Below are positions 34,419 through 42,785 of a stretch of DNA of 64,000 bases, in pieces. Where the stretch lies: contig JACONJ010000048.1 in the NCBI GenBank assembly GCA_014323785.1, forward strand, positions 1-64,000. The letters are read 5' to 3'. This DNA comes from Paracoccaceae bacterium. Lineage in GTDB: Bacteria; Pseudomonadota; Alphaproteobacteria; Rhodobacterales; Rhodobacteraceae. A model generated the notes under the pieces. That model ran no database searches. It saw only the letters and a list, made by a program, of their open reading frames with translations, and was not told the DNA's origin. Position 1 is the first letter of the stretch; each line of letters opens with the position of its first letter. The translations under genes and the position numbers were made by a program.

Positions 34419-36092
34419 ATGCTGCACATCCCGCTTTTGACCCGGCTGCTGATCTGGGGGGGGCTGTTTCTGGGGCTGGCCCTGGCCCTGCCGAACCTGT
34501 TCTATGACCGCGTGGAACGGCATAACAAGGCGGTGGCACGCATTGAACAGACGGGGACCACAACCGACGCATTAGAGGCCGACCGCAAGGGCTGGCCCGG
34601 GTTCCTGCCCGCAACCCTGGTGCATCTGGGCCTGGATTTGCGCGGGGGGGCGCACCTGCTGGCCGAGGTCGCGGTTGAGGATGTGTTTGCGCGGCGGATG
34701 GATGGCCTGTGGCCCAGGGTGCGCGATGCGCTGCGGGAACAGCGCGCCACGGTGGGCACAATCCGCCGTCAGGATGCCCCGCCGGGGGAGCTGCACGTGC
34801 GCCTGTCCCGGCCCCAGGGGATGGCCACCGCGGTGCAGGTGGTGCGCGGGATGGGGCAGCCCGTTCTTAGCCTGACCGGGGGTGCGCAAAGCACGCTGGA
34901 GGTCGCGGGGCGCGGCGATGTGCTGATTGTGCGGCTAAGTGCGGCCGAGGCCCGCGCCACGACCGACCGTGCGCTGCAGCAATCGGTTGAGATTGTGCGC
35001 CGTCGCGTGGATGAGGTGGGCACGCGCGAGCCCACAATCCAGCGCCAGGGCGCGGACAGGGTGCTGATCCAGGTGCCGGGGGTTGGCTCAGCCGCCGAGC
35101 TGAAGGCCCTGATCGGCACCACCGCGCGGCTGACCTTTCACCCTGTAGCGGGGCGAACCACGGATGCGGCTGAACGGGCCGGGCCGCGGCAGGTGATCTA
35201 TCCGTCACTCGATCCGGATGAACAGGGGGTGTTTTATATTCTGGAACAGACCCCGGTGGTCACGGGCGATGATCTGGTGGATGCGCAGCCCGCCTTTGAT
35301 GCCCAGACCGGGCAGCCCAGCGTGACCTTTCGTTTTAACCCCAACGGGGCGGCCCTGTTCGGGCGGTTTACGGCGGCGAACGTGGGCGCGCCCTTTGCCA
35401 TCGTTCTGGATGAACAGGTGATATCGGCCCCCGTGATCCGCCAGGCGATCACTGGCGGGTCGGGACAGATTACCGGGAACTTCAGCGTTCGCGAGTCGAC
35501 GGACCTGGCGGTTCTGCTGCGTGCAGGCGCACTGCCGGCCCGGATGACCTTTCTTGAAGAGCGCACCATCGGCCCGGAACTGGGGGCCGACAGCATCACG
35601 GCGGGCGGGCGCGCCGCGGTGGTGGCGTTCGCCGCGGTGCTGATCTTTATGGTGCTGTGCTATGGCCTGTTCGGGGTGTTTGCCTCGGTCGCGCTGGTCC
35701 TGAACGTGGGGCTGATCCTGGGGATCCTGGGCTTGATTGGCGCAACCCTGACCCTGCCGGGGATCGCGGGGGTTGTCCTGACCATCGGCATGGCGGTGGA
35801 TGCCAATGTGCTGGTCTTTGAACGTATTCGCGAGGAACTGAAAACCGCGAAAGGACCGGCACGGGCCATCGAACTGGGCTATGAACGCGCGCTGGGCGCG
35901 ATCATTGATGCGAATCTGACAACCTTTATCATCGCGGTGATCCTGTTCACGCTGGGGACCGGCCCGGTGCGCGGCTTTTCCGTCACGCTGGGAATCGGGA
36001 TTCTGACCTCGGTCTTTACGGCGGTTTATGTGACCCGCCTGTTTATCGTAACCTGGTTCGCCTGGACCCGCCCCAAAACAATTGAGGTATAA
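34419..36092 (+). CDS. secD: Protein-export membrane protein SecD
   Basis: The 557-residue protein has an N-terminal membrane helix (residues 8-25), a large periplasmic region containing the conserved GLDLRGGAHLL and a C-terminal five-helix RND-type domain from about residue 385 ('ELGADSITAGGRAAVVAFAAVLIFMV', 'GMAVDANVLVFERIREEL'). With SecF it uses the proton gradient to complete Sec translocation. Order yajC-secD-secF is canonical and spacing is short, so this is one operon. Confidence 0.96.
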   Translation: MLHIPLLTRLLIWGGLFLGLALALPNLFYDRVERHNKAVARIEQTGTTTDALEADRKGWPGFLPATLVHLGLDLRGGAHLLAEVAVEDVFARRMDGLWPRVRDALREQRATVGTIRRQDAPPGELHVRLSRPQGMATAVQVVRGMGQPVLSLTGGAQSTLEVAGRGDVLIVRLSAAEARATTDRALQQSVEIVRRRVDEVGTREPTIQRQGADRVLIQVPGVGSAAELKALIGTTARLTFHPVAGRTTDAAERAGPRQVIYPSLDPDEQGVFYILEQTPVVTGDDLVDAQPAFDAQTGQPSVTFRFNPNGAALFGRFTAANVGAPFAIVLDEQVISAPVIRQAITGGSGQITGNFSVRESTDLAVLLRAGALPARMTFLEERTIGPELGADSITAGGRAAVVAFAAVLIFMVLCYGLFGVFASVALVLNVGLILGILGLIGATLTLPGIAGVVLTIGMAVDANVLVFERIREELKTAKGPARAIELGYERALGAIIDANLTTFIIAVILFTLGTGPVRGFSVTLGIGILTSVFTAVYVTRLFIVTWFAWTRPKTIEV

Positions 36093-36096
36093 GGCA

Positions 36097-37068
36097 ATGC
36101 GGCTGCGTCTGGTTCCCCGGAACACGCGTTTCAACTTTTTCCGCTATGCACGGGCCACTTTTGGGGCGTCAATTGCGGCGATGCTCCTGTCCATCGGCGT
36201 GTGGCTGGTGATGGGGCTGAATTTCGGGATCGATTTCCTAGGCGGCACGACGCTGCGCACGGAAAGCAGCGTGAAGATCGATGTGGGGGCGTATCGCGCG
36301 GCACTGGCCCCCCTGGCCTTGGGCGATGTCTCGATCACGCAGGTGTTTGACCCCGCATTCGGGGCCGAACGGCACGTGGCCATGGTGCGGATTCAGGCGC
36401 AGGCGGGACAGGAAAGCGTTACCCCCGCGACGGTGAACGCGGTGCAGGTGGCCCTGCGCGACGCGATTGATTCGGCGATGACGTTTCCCCTGGTTGAAAG
36501 CGTTGGCCCGAAGGTTTCGGGTGAGCTGATCATCACGGCCCTGCTGGCGGTGGCGGCCGCGCTGGCGGCGATCCTGATCTATATCTGGCTGCGGTTTGAA
36601 TGGCAGTTCTCGGTCGGCGCGGTGGCGGCCCTGATCCACGATGTGGTGCTGACCATCGGGGTATTCAGCCTGCTGCAAATCCGCTTTGACCTGGCCACAA
36701 TCGCGGCGATTCTGACAATCATCGGCTATTCCATCAATGACACGGTGGTGATCTTCGATCGGTTGCGTGAGAATTTGCGGAAATACAGGAAAATGCCCCT
36801 GCGGGATGTGATGAACCTGAGCGCGAATGAAACGCTGGGCCGTACTTTGATGACATCCGGCACAACCCTGCTGGCCCTTCTGGCCCTGCTGACCCTGGGG
36901 GGGGATGTGATCCGCGGCTTTGTCTTTGCGATTTTCTGGGGGGTGATCGTGGGCACCTATTCCTCAATCTACGTGGCCAAGAATGTGGTTCTGATGTGTG
37001 GGGTAACGCGCGACTGGTCCCGGCCCGATGGCCCGGCGGGCACGCGCTTTGGCCAAAGTGATGCCTGA
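36097..37068 (+). CDS. secF: Protein-export membrane protein SecF
   Basis: The 323-residue protein has an N-terminal helix (about residues 23-42), GIDFLGGTTLR typical of SecF at 47-57, and a C-terminal membrane domain with 'ILTIIGYSINDTVVIFDRLREN'. It pairs with SecD. The ATG at 36097 has AAGG just upstream; a TTG-started extension inside secD is rejected. The gap to secD is 4 bp. Confidence 0.95.
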   Translation: MRLRLVPRNTRFNFFRYARATFGASIAAMLLSIGVWLVMGLNFGIDFLGGTTLRTESSVKIDVGAYRAALAPLALGDVSITQVFDPAFGAERHVAMVRIQAQAGQESVTPATVNAVQVALRDAIDSAMTFPLVESVGPKVSGELIITALLAVAAALAAILIYIWLRFEWQFSVGAVAALIHDVVLTIGVFSLLQIRFDLATIAAILTIIGYSINDTVVIFDRLRENLRKYRKMPLRDVMNLSANETLGRTLMTSGTTLLALLALLTLGGDVIRGFVFAIFWGVIVGTYSSIYVAKNVVLMCGVTRDWSRPDGPAGTRFGQSDA

Positions 37069-37139
37069 TGTGGTGCGATAGGCGACGGCGCATCGGCCCC
37101 CGGGCACAGGCGCACGGGGACAGCGCGGGGGGGGGCCGG

Positions 37140-37934
37140 GTGATTGACGGGCTGATGACGGCCCTGGGTGCCCCGAACCTGCCTTGGGTTGCGGGGGCAT
37201 CCGTTCTGGCCGGGCTGGTGTATGGCTTTGCGGGCTTCGGTGCGGCCCTGATTTTTATGCCCCTGACCACGGTTTTCATCAGTGCGCCGGTTGCGATTGC
37301 GGCGTTTTCGGTCTCGGCACTGGCTTCTCTGATCACGGTGGTGCCCGGGGCGTGGAAGGTGGCGGATAGGCGGGCGGTGGCGGTGATGATCGGCGGCTGC
37401 CTGATCTGTGCGCCCCTGGGCGTGGCGATTCTGCGCCTGGCCCCGGATCCGGTGATCCGCGCGGTGATCGCGGCTCTGACGCTTGGCACCCTGGCGGTCC
37501 TGATCGCGGGCTGGCGGGTGCCTGCGCGGGGCGGCTGGCCCGTGCGGGCGGGGGTGGGTGCGCTGTCCGGGATTACCGGGGGCGCGACGGGGCTGAACGG
37601 GCCGCCGGTGATCCTGTTCAACCTGGCCACCGATCAGCCGGTGGCGGTGACGCGCGGCAATCTGGCGGTGTTTCTGACCCTGACCTCGCTTGGCGTTCTG
37701 CCGCAGCTCTGGCTGCAGGGGATGCTGCGGCCCCAGGCGGTCTGGCTTGGGCTGATTTTGCTGATTCCCTACTCCGCAGGTACCTGGTGCGGTGTGCGCC
37801 TGTTTAATCCGCGCCATGCGGTGCTGTATCGGTGCCTGGCCTATGGGCTGATCGGGGCCGCCGGTCTGGCGGCACTGCCGGGTGTGGGGCCAGGCGAAAC
37901 AAGGACAGCGGCGGGCAGCCATGCAATTGAATGA
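37140..37934 (+). CDS. TauE/SafE-family (TSUP) membrane permease
   Basis: The 264-residue protein is hydrophobic, with about eight helices and the TSUP repeats GFAGFGAALIFMPL (residues 28-41) and GALSGITGGATGLNGPPVILF (about 140-160). Family members export sulfite, sulfoacetate or related organic anions; the substrate here is unknown. I use the GTG at 37140; ATG at 37155 is the alternative. The long frame from 37068 begins at the secF stop and is not supported. It overlaps the next gene by 14 bp. Confidence 0.82.
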   Translation: MIDGLMTALGAPNLPWVAGASVLAGLVYGFAGFGAALIFMPLTTVFISAPVAIAAFSVSALASLITVVPGAWKVADRRAVAVMIGGCLICAPLGVAILRLAPDPVIRAVIAALTLGTLAVLIAGWRVPARGGWPVRAGVGALSGITGGATGLNGPPVILFNLATDQPVAVTRGNLAVFLTLTSLGVLPQLWLQGMLRPQAVWLGLILLIPYSAGTWCGVRLFNPRHAVLYRCLAYGLIGAAGLAALPGVGPGETRTAAGSHAIE

Positions 37935-38274
37935 GGTTCGGTTTGATAACAGCCCGCCGGTTAGTGGCTATGGGCCCGGCTTCTTTCGGGTTGGCGGCCT
38001 GGTGATGACGGGGGCGGTGCTGCTGCTGCCCCCGGGGCCGCGCGGCTGGGTTGCGGCCCCCGCTGCCGCACCAATTGTGGCCGCGGCGGATGCGATTGAC
38101 GTGCTCCTGCTGGGCATGGGGGCCATGATCGCGCAACCGCCCGCGGCCCTGCGCCAGGCACTGGAGGTGGCCGGAATCGGGGCAGAGGTCATGGCAACCC
38201 CCGCAGCCTGCCGCACCTATAATGTGCTGCTGGCCGAAGGTCGCCGCGTCGGCGCGGCCCTGCTGCCGGTCTGA
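37921..38274 (+). CDS. Mth938-like domain protein
   Basis: The 117-residue protein has the Mth938 (DUF498/NDUFAF3-type) fold pattern: MQLNEVRFDNSPPVSGYGPG at the start, 'IDVLLLGMGA' in the middle and 'TPAACRTYNVLLAEGRRVGAALLPV' at the end. Eukaryotic relatives (NDUFAF3) assist complex I assembly. It follows secF/TSUP in alphaproteobacteria. A dispersed repeat copy begins 6 bp after its stop. Confidence 0.85.
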   Translation: MQLNEVRFDNSPPVSGYGPGFFRVGGLVMTGAVLLLPPGPRGWVAAPAAAPIVAAADAIDVLLLGMGAMIAQPPAALRQALEVAGIGAEVMATPAACRTYNVLLAEGRRVGAALLPV

Positions 38275-38279
38275 TGATA

Positions 38280-38342
38280 GCGGTGCGAAATAAACGCCAA
38301 ATCGTGGGCGGTTCGGGGGCCGATCATCCGGGCGGCGTGCAG
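38280..38342 (+). repeat. Dispersed intergenic repeat, copy 2
   Basis: GCGGTGCGAAATAAACGCCA is followed by ATCGTGGGCGGTTCGGGGGC and ending TCCGGGCGGCGTGCAGG. It aligns along its full length with copy 3 (28862-28923, minus) and for its first half and central GGGGGCCGAT with copy 1 (22630-22700). It fills the gap between the convergent Mth938 and glyoxalase genes. Confidence 0.65.
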
Positions 38343-38344
38343 GC

Positions 38345-38773
38345 CTACCACTGGCCCGTATTGGGCATGGAGGCCCAGGGCTCAGCCGGGGCCAGGCGTG
38401 CGCCCGCCTGCAGAAGCTCAACCGAGATATTGTCCGGTGAGCGGACAAAGGCCATATGCCCGTCGCGCGGGGGGCGGTTGATGGTCACGCCATTGTTCAT
38501 CAGATGCCGGCACGTCGCATAGATATTATCCACCCGATAGGCAAGGTGGCCAAAATGGCGACTGTCGGATGGCAGCCCCGCGTCCCCATCCCAGTTAAAG
38601 GTCAGTTCAATGGGGGCCTCATCCTGGCCGGGCGGGGCCATAAAAACAAGGGTAAAGCGGCCCTGGTCGTTTTCGTGCCGCCGAATCTGTTGCAGGCCAA
38701 GCAGCTGGTAAAAGGCCATGCTGGCCTCAAGGTTCTTCACCCGAACCATTGTATGCAGATATCTTAGTCCCAT
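38345..38773 (-). CDS. gloA: VOC-family glyoxalase (lactoylglutathione lyase-like)
   Basis: The 142-residue protein has two beta-alpha-beta-beta-beta modules and all four expected metal ligands of glyoxalase I: His7 (YLHTMVRV), Glu in IELTFNW (near 56), His in HFGHLAYRVDN (near 76) and Glu in ISVELLQ (near 118). It should isomerise the hemithioacetal of methylglyoxal and glutathione to S-lactoylglutathione. Start at MGLRYLHTM. It is convergent with the Mth938 gene and divergent from thyX. Confidence 0.88.
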   Translation of the reverse strand: MGLRYLHTMVRVKNLEASMAFYQLLGLQQIRRHENDQGRFTLVFMAPPGQDEAPIELTFNWDGDAGLPSDSRHFGHLAYRVDNIYATCRHLMNNGVTINRPPRDGHMAFVRSPDNISVELLQAGARLAPAEPWASMPNTGQW

Positions 38774-38915
38774 TGTGGTCACTCCGTTGTTGCGGGGGCA
38801 TTATGGCCCAGGCGGTGCGGGGTTTGCACCCCCCCTGCCCTGCTGTCTTGCGAATCGCCCGCTTCTGCAGGATGCTGCCCCGGTGCAATTCCCCAGGACA
38901 AGAGCACCCGAGCCC

Positions 38916-39815
38916 ATGCCCCCCGAACTGCAAACGGAAATCGAAGACACCCGCAGCCAGCCGCGGCCAACCGGGTGCCCGGTGGGTTCCGGGCTGGAGG
39001 CACACCTGCATAAGGCCGTGCCGGTTCTTGATCACGGCTTTGTCAAGGTTGTGGATTACATGGGGGATGACGCATCCATTGTTCAAGCCGCCCGTGTCAG
39101 TTACGGGGAGGGGACAAAGAAAACCCGCGATGACGAAGGGTTGATTCGTTACCTGATGCGGCATGCCCACACGACGCCGTTTGAGATGTGTGACATCAGG
39201 TTTCATGTGAAGGCACCGATCTTTGTGGCCCGCCAATGGATGCGGCACCGCACGGCATCGGTAAATGAGGTGTCGGGGCGGTATTCCGTTTTGAAGACGG
39301 ACTGCTACATCCCTGATCCCGAACATCTGGGGACACAGTCAAAGACCAATAAACAAGGCCGCGGAGACGATATATTGAATGAAGAAGACGCTGACCGTGT
39401 CATCACCCGTATAAAGGATGCGGGGCGGAATTGTGATGAGACATACGGGCAAATGCTCCATCCGGATGTGGACCTGTCGCGGGAACTTGCACGAATCGTC
39501 TTGCCCCTGAACACGTATACTGAATGGTATTGGAAAATAGACCTGCACAATCTGTTTCATTTTCTGCAATTGCGCCTTGATGAGCATGCGCAGTATGAAA
39601 TCCGTGTTTACGCTGAAGCCATTGCCTTGGTTATAAAAGGCTGGGTTCCCCTGGCATGGAAAGCGTTCGAGGACTATCGTTTGAACGCGGTAAGCCTTAG
39701 TGCACAAGGCGTTGACTGTGTCCGCCGCATGCTGCGGGGGGAACAGGTTACGCATGCGACCTCTGGCATGTCCGCCAGAGAGTGGAGAGCGTTTGAGGAG
39801 GCGTTTGGACGATGA
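38916..39815 (+). CDS. thyX: FAD-dependent thymidylate synthase ThyX
   Basis: The 299-residue enzyme carries the ThyX motif RHRTASVNEVSGRYS at residues 110-124. It makes dTMP from dUMP with methylene-THF and FAD, replacing ThyA. The ATG at 38916 (MPPELQTEIE) is preferred; the longer frame overlaps gloA. The second half of the gene is less GC-rich than the first. It overlaps the GIY-YIG gene in ATGA. Confidence 0.94.
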   Translation: MPPELQTEIEDTRSQPRPTGCPVGSGLEAHLHKAVPVLDHGFVKVVDYMGDDASIVQAARVSYGEGTKKTRDDEGLIRYLMRHAHTTPFEMCDIRFHVKAPIFVARQWMRHRTASVNEVSGRYSVLKTDCYIPDPEHLGTQSKTNKQGRGDDILNEEDADRVITRIKDAGRNCDETYGQMLHPDVDLSRELARIVLPLNTYTEWYWKIDLHNLFHFLQLRLDEHAQYEIRVYAEAIALVIKGWVPLAWKAFEDYRLNAVSLSAQGVDCVRRMLRGEQVTHATSGMSAREWRAFEEAFGR

Positions 39816-40648
39816 CAAACGGACGGTCTGTGCGTCTTTATTTGGTGGATGGCGTTGCCACAGGTATATTGACTGCGGAGATCATGAATTGGACGGGCCA
39901 TGTCCTTGCATCGCCAAGGACACGAATCGACGAAGCCTTGAAAAGGGAAGAGCTGCGTCGAACAGGTATCTATTTTCTGACTGGTCCGGATGATCAGGGA
40001 AGTGACCTGGACCGCGTTTATGTTGGCGAAGGTGACGAGATTGGGACACGCCTGAAGCAGCATAACAAGGAGAAAGAATTTTGGGAGAGGTTCATTGCAG
40101 TAACCAGCAAAGATTCGAACCTAACGAAATCTCATGTGAGGTACCTCGAAGCCCGCCTGATCAAAATGATCAATGAGGCAAGAGAAGTTAAGGTTGACAA
40201 CTCGAACACGCCGGAATTTGATCGCCTTCCAGAATCTGACATAGCTGATATGGACACCTTCCTGGAAGAGGTCAACCTTATTCTGCCCGTTATTGGGGCG
40301 ACGTTTCTTCGCACGACATCGCACCGTCATAGTATGGAAGCAAAACCAGGCCACGCACCGGGACAAGGTGTGCTGTCTTCAGACAAGACCGATTCACAAG
40401 TTTCAAAATCACCTGTGTTCCATTTTGAAAGCCGGAGTACCGGAATTTCTGCGCGTGCGGTTGAAACCGAAGGGGAGTTTGTCGTCCTGAAGGATTCGAC
40501 TGGCTGTCTCAATGAAGCGCCTTCATTGGGTGAGCGATTCAAAGCAATTAGGCGGGCGGCATTGGCGAGTGGACGTACTAAAAAACTGGATACAAAAAAT
40601 TTGTGCTTGAGCAGGACATCGCATTCTCTAGCCCCAGTGCCGCCATAA
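39812..40648 (+). CDS. GIY-YIG nuclease-family protein, C-terminal DUF4357 frameshifted
   Basis: The N-terminal half is a GIY-YIG nuclease domain of the AHJR-like type: GIYFL at 52-56, VYVGEG at 69-74, and a likely catalytic Glu in YLEARLI near 113. The C-terminus begins a DUF4357 domain (FVVLKDSTG...LGERFKAIRRAALASG). After KKLDTK the reading frame goes wrong. Adding one A to the A6 run near 40600 restores FVLEQDIAFSSPSAAITFLSG and continues to a stop at 40752, the expected DUF4357 ending. So the functional gene was about 39812-40752. AT-richer codon use than neighbours suggests acquisition. It is translationally coupled to thyX. Confidence 0.8.
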   Translation: MTNGRSVRLYLVDGVATGILTAEIMNWTGHVLASPRTRIDEALKREELRRTGIYFLTGPDDQGSDLDRVYVGEGDEIGTRLKQHNKEKEFWERFIAVTSKDSNLTKSHVRYLEARLIKMINEAREVKVDNSNTPEFDRLPESDIADMDTFLEEVNLILPVIGATFLRTTSHRHSMEAKPGHAPGQGVLSSDKTDSQVSKSPVFHFESRSTGISARAVETEGEFVVLKDSTGCLNEAPSLGERFKAIRRAALASGRTKKLDTKNLCLSRTSHSLAPVPP

Positions 40649-40867
40649 CTTTCCTTTCGGGGGCAAATCGTAACGGTAGAACCCTTTGGAAGACTGAAGG
40701 TGGACAGGAGTACGGTAATTGGAAGGACGCCTTTATCGAAAAACCGCTTTAAGATGTCCATCCTGACCGACATGGCTGCGGACAATGCCCACCCTATGGC
40801 AGGCATATATGAGCACACCCCAAGCCAGCCCCCAGGCGGGGCATATGCGAAAACATCAAGACGAAGA

Positions 40868-40893
40868 CACGGCGCGAATCAGATCGCGCCGTG
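40868..40893 (-). terminator. Rho-independent terminator of the cold-shock gene
   Basis: A perfect 10-bp stem (CACGGCGCGA/TCGCGCCGTG) with a 6-nt loop lies about 28 bp beyond the csp stop. On the minus strand it is followed by a T-rich stretch (TCTTCGTCTTGATGTTTT). It is the clearest intrinsic terminator in the window. Confidence 0.75.
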
Positions 40894-40920
40894 CGCACAT
40901 CATTCCCCTGGAGGGGGGGG

Positions 40921-41127
40921 TCAGAGCTTTTGCAGTTCAGCCGCAGAGGAGCGCCCATCGCGCCCTTCCTGCAGCTCATAGCTGACCTTTTGGTTATCGG
41001 CCAGGCCCGTCAGCCCGGCGCGTTCCACGGCCGATATGTGGACGAAAACATCCCTGCCGCCGTCATCGGGGGCAATGAAACCGTAGCCTTTGGTGGTGTT
41101 GAACCACTTTACTGTACCCGTGGGCAT
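40921..41127 (-). CDS. Cold-shock protein (CspA family)
   Basis: The 68-residue protein is a single cold-shock domain with RNP1 KGYGFIAPD (residues 13-21) and RNP2 VFVHISAV (27-34). It is an RNA/ssDNA-binding chaperone. The start is ATG at 41127, beginning MPTGTVKWFN; the longer frame is not real. A long untranslated leader and an intrinsic terminator flank it, as is usual for csp genes. Confidence 0.94.
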   Translation of the reverse strand: MPTGTVKWFNTTKGYGFIAPDDGGRDVFVHISAVERAGLTGLADNQKVSYELQEGRDGRSSAAELQKL

Positions 41128-41454
41128 CGTCGTTGTCTTTCCTTCTTTCAAGGTTTCCGCCCGCGGGGGTGCGGCGGTTTGGTGAAGGGCAACCGCCTTG
41201 TTCCCGGGCCTTCCTATAAGAAGGGCGGGGCAGCGAACACCTGTGATCACGCAACCACGTATGGGGGGGATTGGCCAGGAACGCAAGCCCCCCACTGGCA
41301 CGTGACGCGAATTATTGCCACTTTTTCGGGATTCATCCCGGAACAGGCCCCAATACGGGCAGGCAGGGCCGTGAAATCCCCTGCGAGATGTGCCGCCCCC
41401 TTGGGTGCGGGGCGGCTGAATCGGGCAAAACCCGGCAGTCCGTCAGGGATGCGC
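41128..41454. other. Intergenic region between csp and the DoxX gene
   Basis: This 327-bp stretch is upstream of csp and downstream of the bufferin operon. It probably includes the csp promoter and long leader. No gene is supported. Several G- and C-runs make local hairpins possible, but no clear terminator for the operon is seen. Confidence 0.4.
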
Positions 41455-42030
41455 TTATGCCTTGGGCCACCCGGCGGCACCAGCGGCGCGGGTGCGGCGC
41501 AGAATGGCATCCGCCGAAAGCGGGCCCGCCCCGCGCAGGACAATGACAACAAGCAGAAACATCCAGAAAGCCCGCTGGTCGGCGATCAGACTGTCCGGGA
41601 CACGATCAAACCAGGCACCGATATCCCCGGCTGCCAGGTTGTGGCCGTGGATATCAACCCAGCTTTGCGCGATGACAAAGCCAATCATGCCAAGTGCGGC
41701 CAGCCGCGTGGCCAGGCCCAGCAGAAGAAGCGCGGGCAGGATGAACTCTGCCCAGGTGCCGGCCCGCACCATCACATCGGCGACAAGGCCCAGATTGGCG
41801 GTGTTATAGCCCGCCTGTTCAAACAGGCGCGGGACGATCTGGCCATAGGCCCCGACGCCGGGATTCAGAATGCCCGGCCACCCCTCGCCCAGCTTGGTCA
41901 AACCGGAATTCCAGTAATAGACCAGAAGCGTTCCGGCAAAGACCAGCCGCGCAAGCGTAGGGATCAGCACCAGTGCAAGGGATTCGAGCGCGTCAAAGAT
42001 ACGGTTGTGAAGGGTGATAAGGGCTTTCAT
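41455..42030 (-). CDS. DoxX-family membrane protein of the bufferin operon
   Basis: The 191-residue protein has four hydrophobic segments (about 25-45, 80-105, 108-125 and 150-168) and the DoxX pattern 'RLVFAGTLLVYYWNSGLTKLG' and 'AEFILPALLLLGLATRLAAL'. DoxX proteins commonly end bufferin-type operons; their role there is not settled, with redox or membrane functions proposed. It overlaps the DUF2063 gene by 4 bp (ATGA), which places it in the operon bufA-bufB-bufC-doxX. Confidence 0.85.
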   Translation of the reverse strand: MKALITLHNRIFDALESLALVLIPTLARLVFAGTLLVYYWNSGLTKLGEGWPGILNPGVGAYGQIVPRLFEQAGYNTANLGLVADVMVRAGTWAEFILPALLLLGLATRLAALGMIGFVIAQSWVDIHGHNLAAGDIGAWFDRVPDSLIADQRAFWMFLLVVIVLRGAGPLSADAILRRTRAAGAAGWPKA

Positions 42031-42779
42031 GTGTCGTTCCAGTCAAGGGTCAGGGCGCTGGTGCCAAGGAATGCGGACAGCAGCGCGGACATATCCGCCC
42101 TGGGGGTGATGGCCAGGGCTGCGGCCAGGGCCTGGGACAGTGTCAGGCGACCTTTCAGATGCCGCGCAAAATCCACGCCGCCCGCGGGCAGCAGATGCGG
42201 CACGGGATCAAAGCCGGGGCGGGTGATGAGCACGGTTTGCGCCGCGGTGCCGGGCTTTGGTGCATGGGGCATGGTGTTGCGGCACCAGATATCATGGATC
42301 GCATAGTTTGAGTGCACCACCAAGGTGGCCGGGGCCAGAACGGGTTTCAGGGCCAGAACCCCTTCGGTTGTCAGGCCCGCGATTGACAGGGTTGTGGCGT
42401 CCGCCGCGTGGTAGGATTGCCGAAGCCCCAGTTCCAGCCTGGCCATATCGGGCAGATAGGGCAGGTGGGCCACCGGCGGGAACCCCGCAAGAAAGCCGGG
42501 GAAGCGCCCGCCCCAGGTATGCATGCGCGGATCCCTGGGCGGGCAGGCCCGCAGAAACACGCCGGCCATGGCCTTAAAAAACGCAGAACCCACCAGTTTG
42601 CGAATCACCGGAAACCCGGTTTCCAGGGCCTGGGTCAAGCTGACAGCAACATTGTTGCGATAAATGTCAAAGCGTTTGCCCGCCGGCCCCCCATGGGCAT
42701 CGCCCAGTCCCGGGGGGACGGGCGCGGCGGGGTCAAGAAGTGCCCTGGCAAAGCCGGCCTGGTAATTATCAGGGGTCAT
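42027..42779 (-). CDS. bufC: BufC-type DUF2063 protein (MNIO partner)
   Basis: The 250-residue protein has an N-terminal DUF2063 domain (RFDIYRNNVAVSLTQALETGFPVIRKLVG) and a less conserved C-terminal half. In bufferin systems this protein is the partner that recognises the precursor leader and delivers it to the MNIO enzyme. It begins 6 bp after the GTG following the bufB stop; I choose ATG 42779. It is coupled to the DoxX gene downstream. Confidence 0.85.
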   Translation of the reverse strand: MTPDNYQAGFARALLDPAAPVPPGLGDAHGGPAGKRFDIYRNNVAVSLTQALETGFPVIRKLVGSAFFKAMAGVFLRACPPRDPRMHTWGGRFPGFLAGFPPVAHLPYLPDMARLELGLRQSYHAADATTLSIAGLTTEGVLALKPVLAPATLVVHSNYAIHDIWCRNTMPHAPKPGTAAQTVLITRPGFDPVPHLLPAGGVDFARHLKGRLTLSQALAAALAITPRADMSALLSAFLGTSALTLDWNDT

Positions 42780-42785
42780 CGGCAC

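Noticed and set aside
35205..36134. 309-codon antisense frame within secD
   Set aside because: Composition is rich in Gln/Arg/His with no domain; shadow of secD codon bias.
28862..38342. CRISPR array from the dispersed repeats
   Set aside because: Copies are single, kilobases apart and in different orientations, with no regular spacers and no cas genes.
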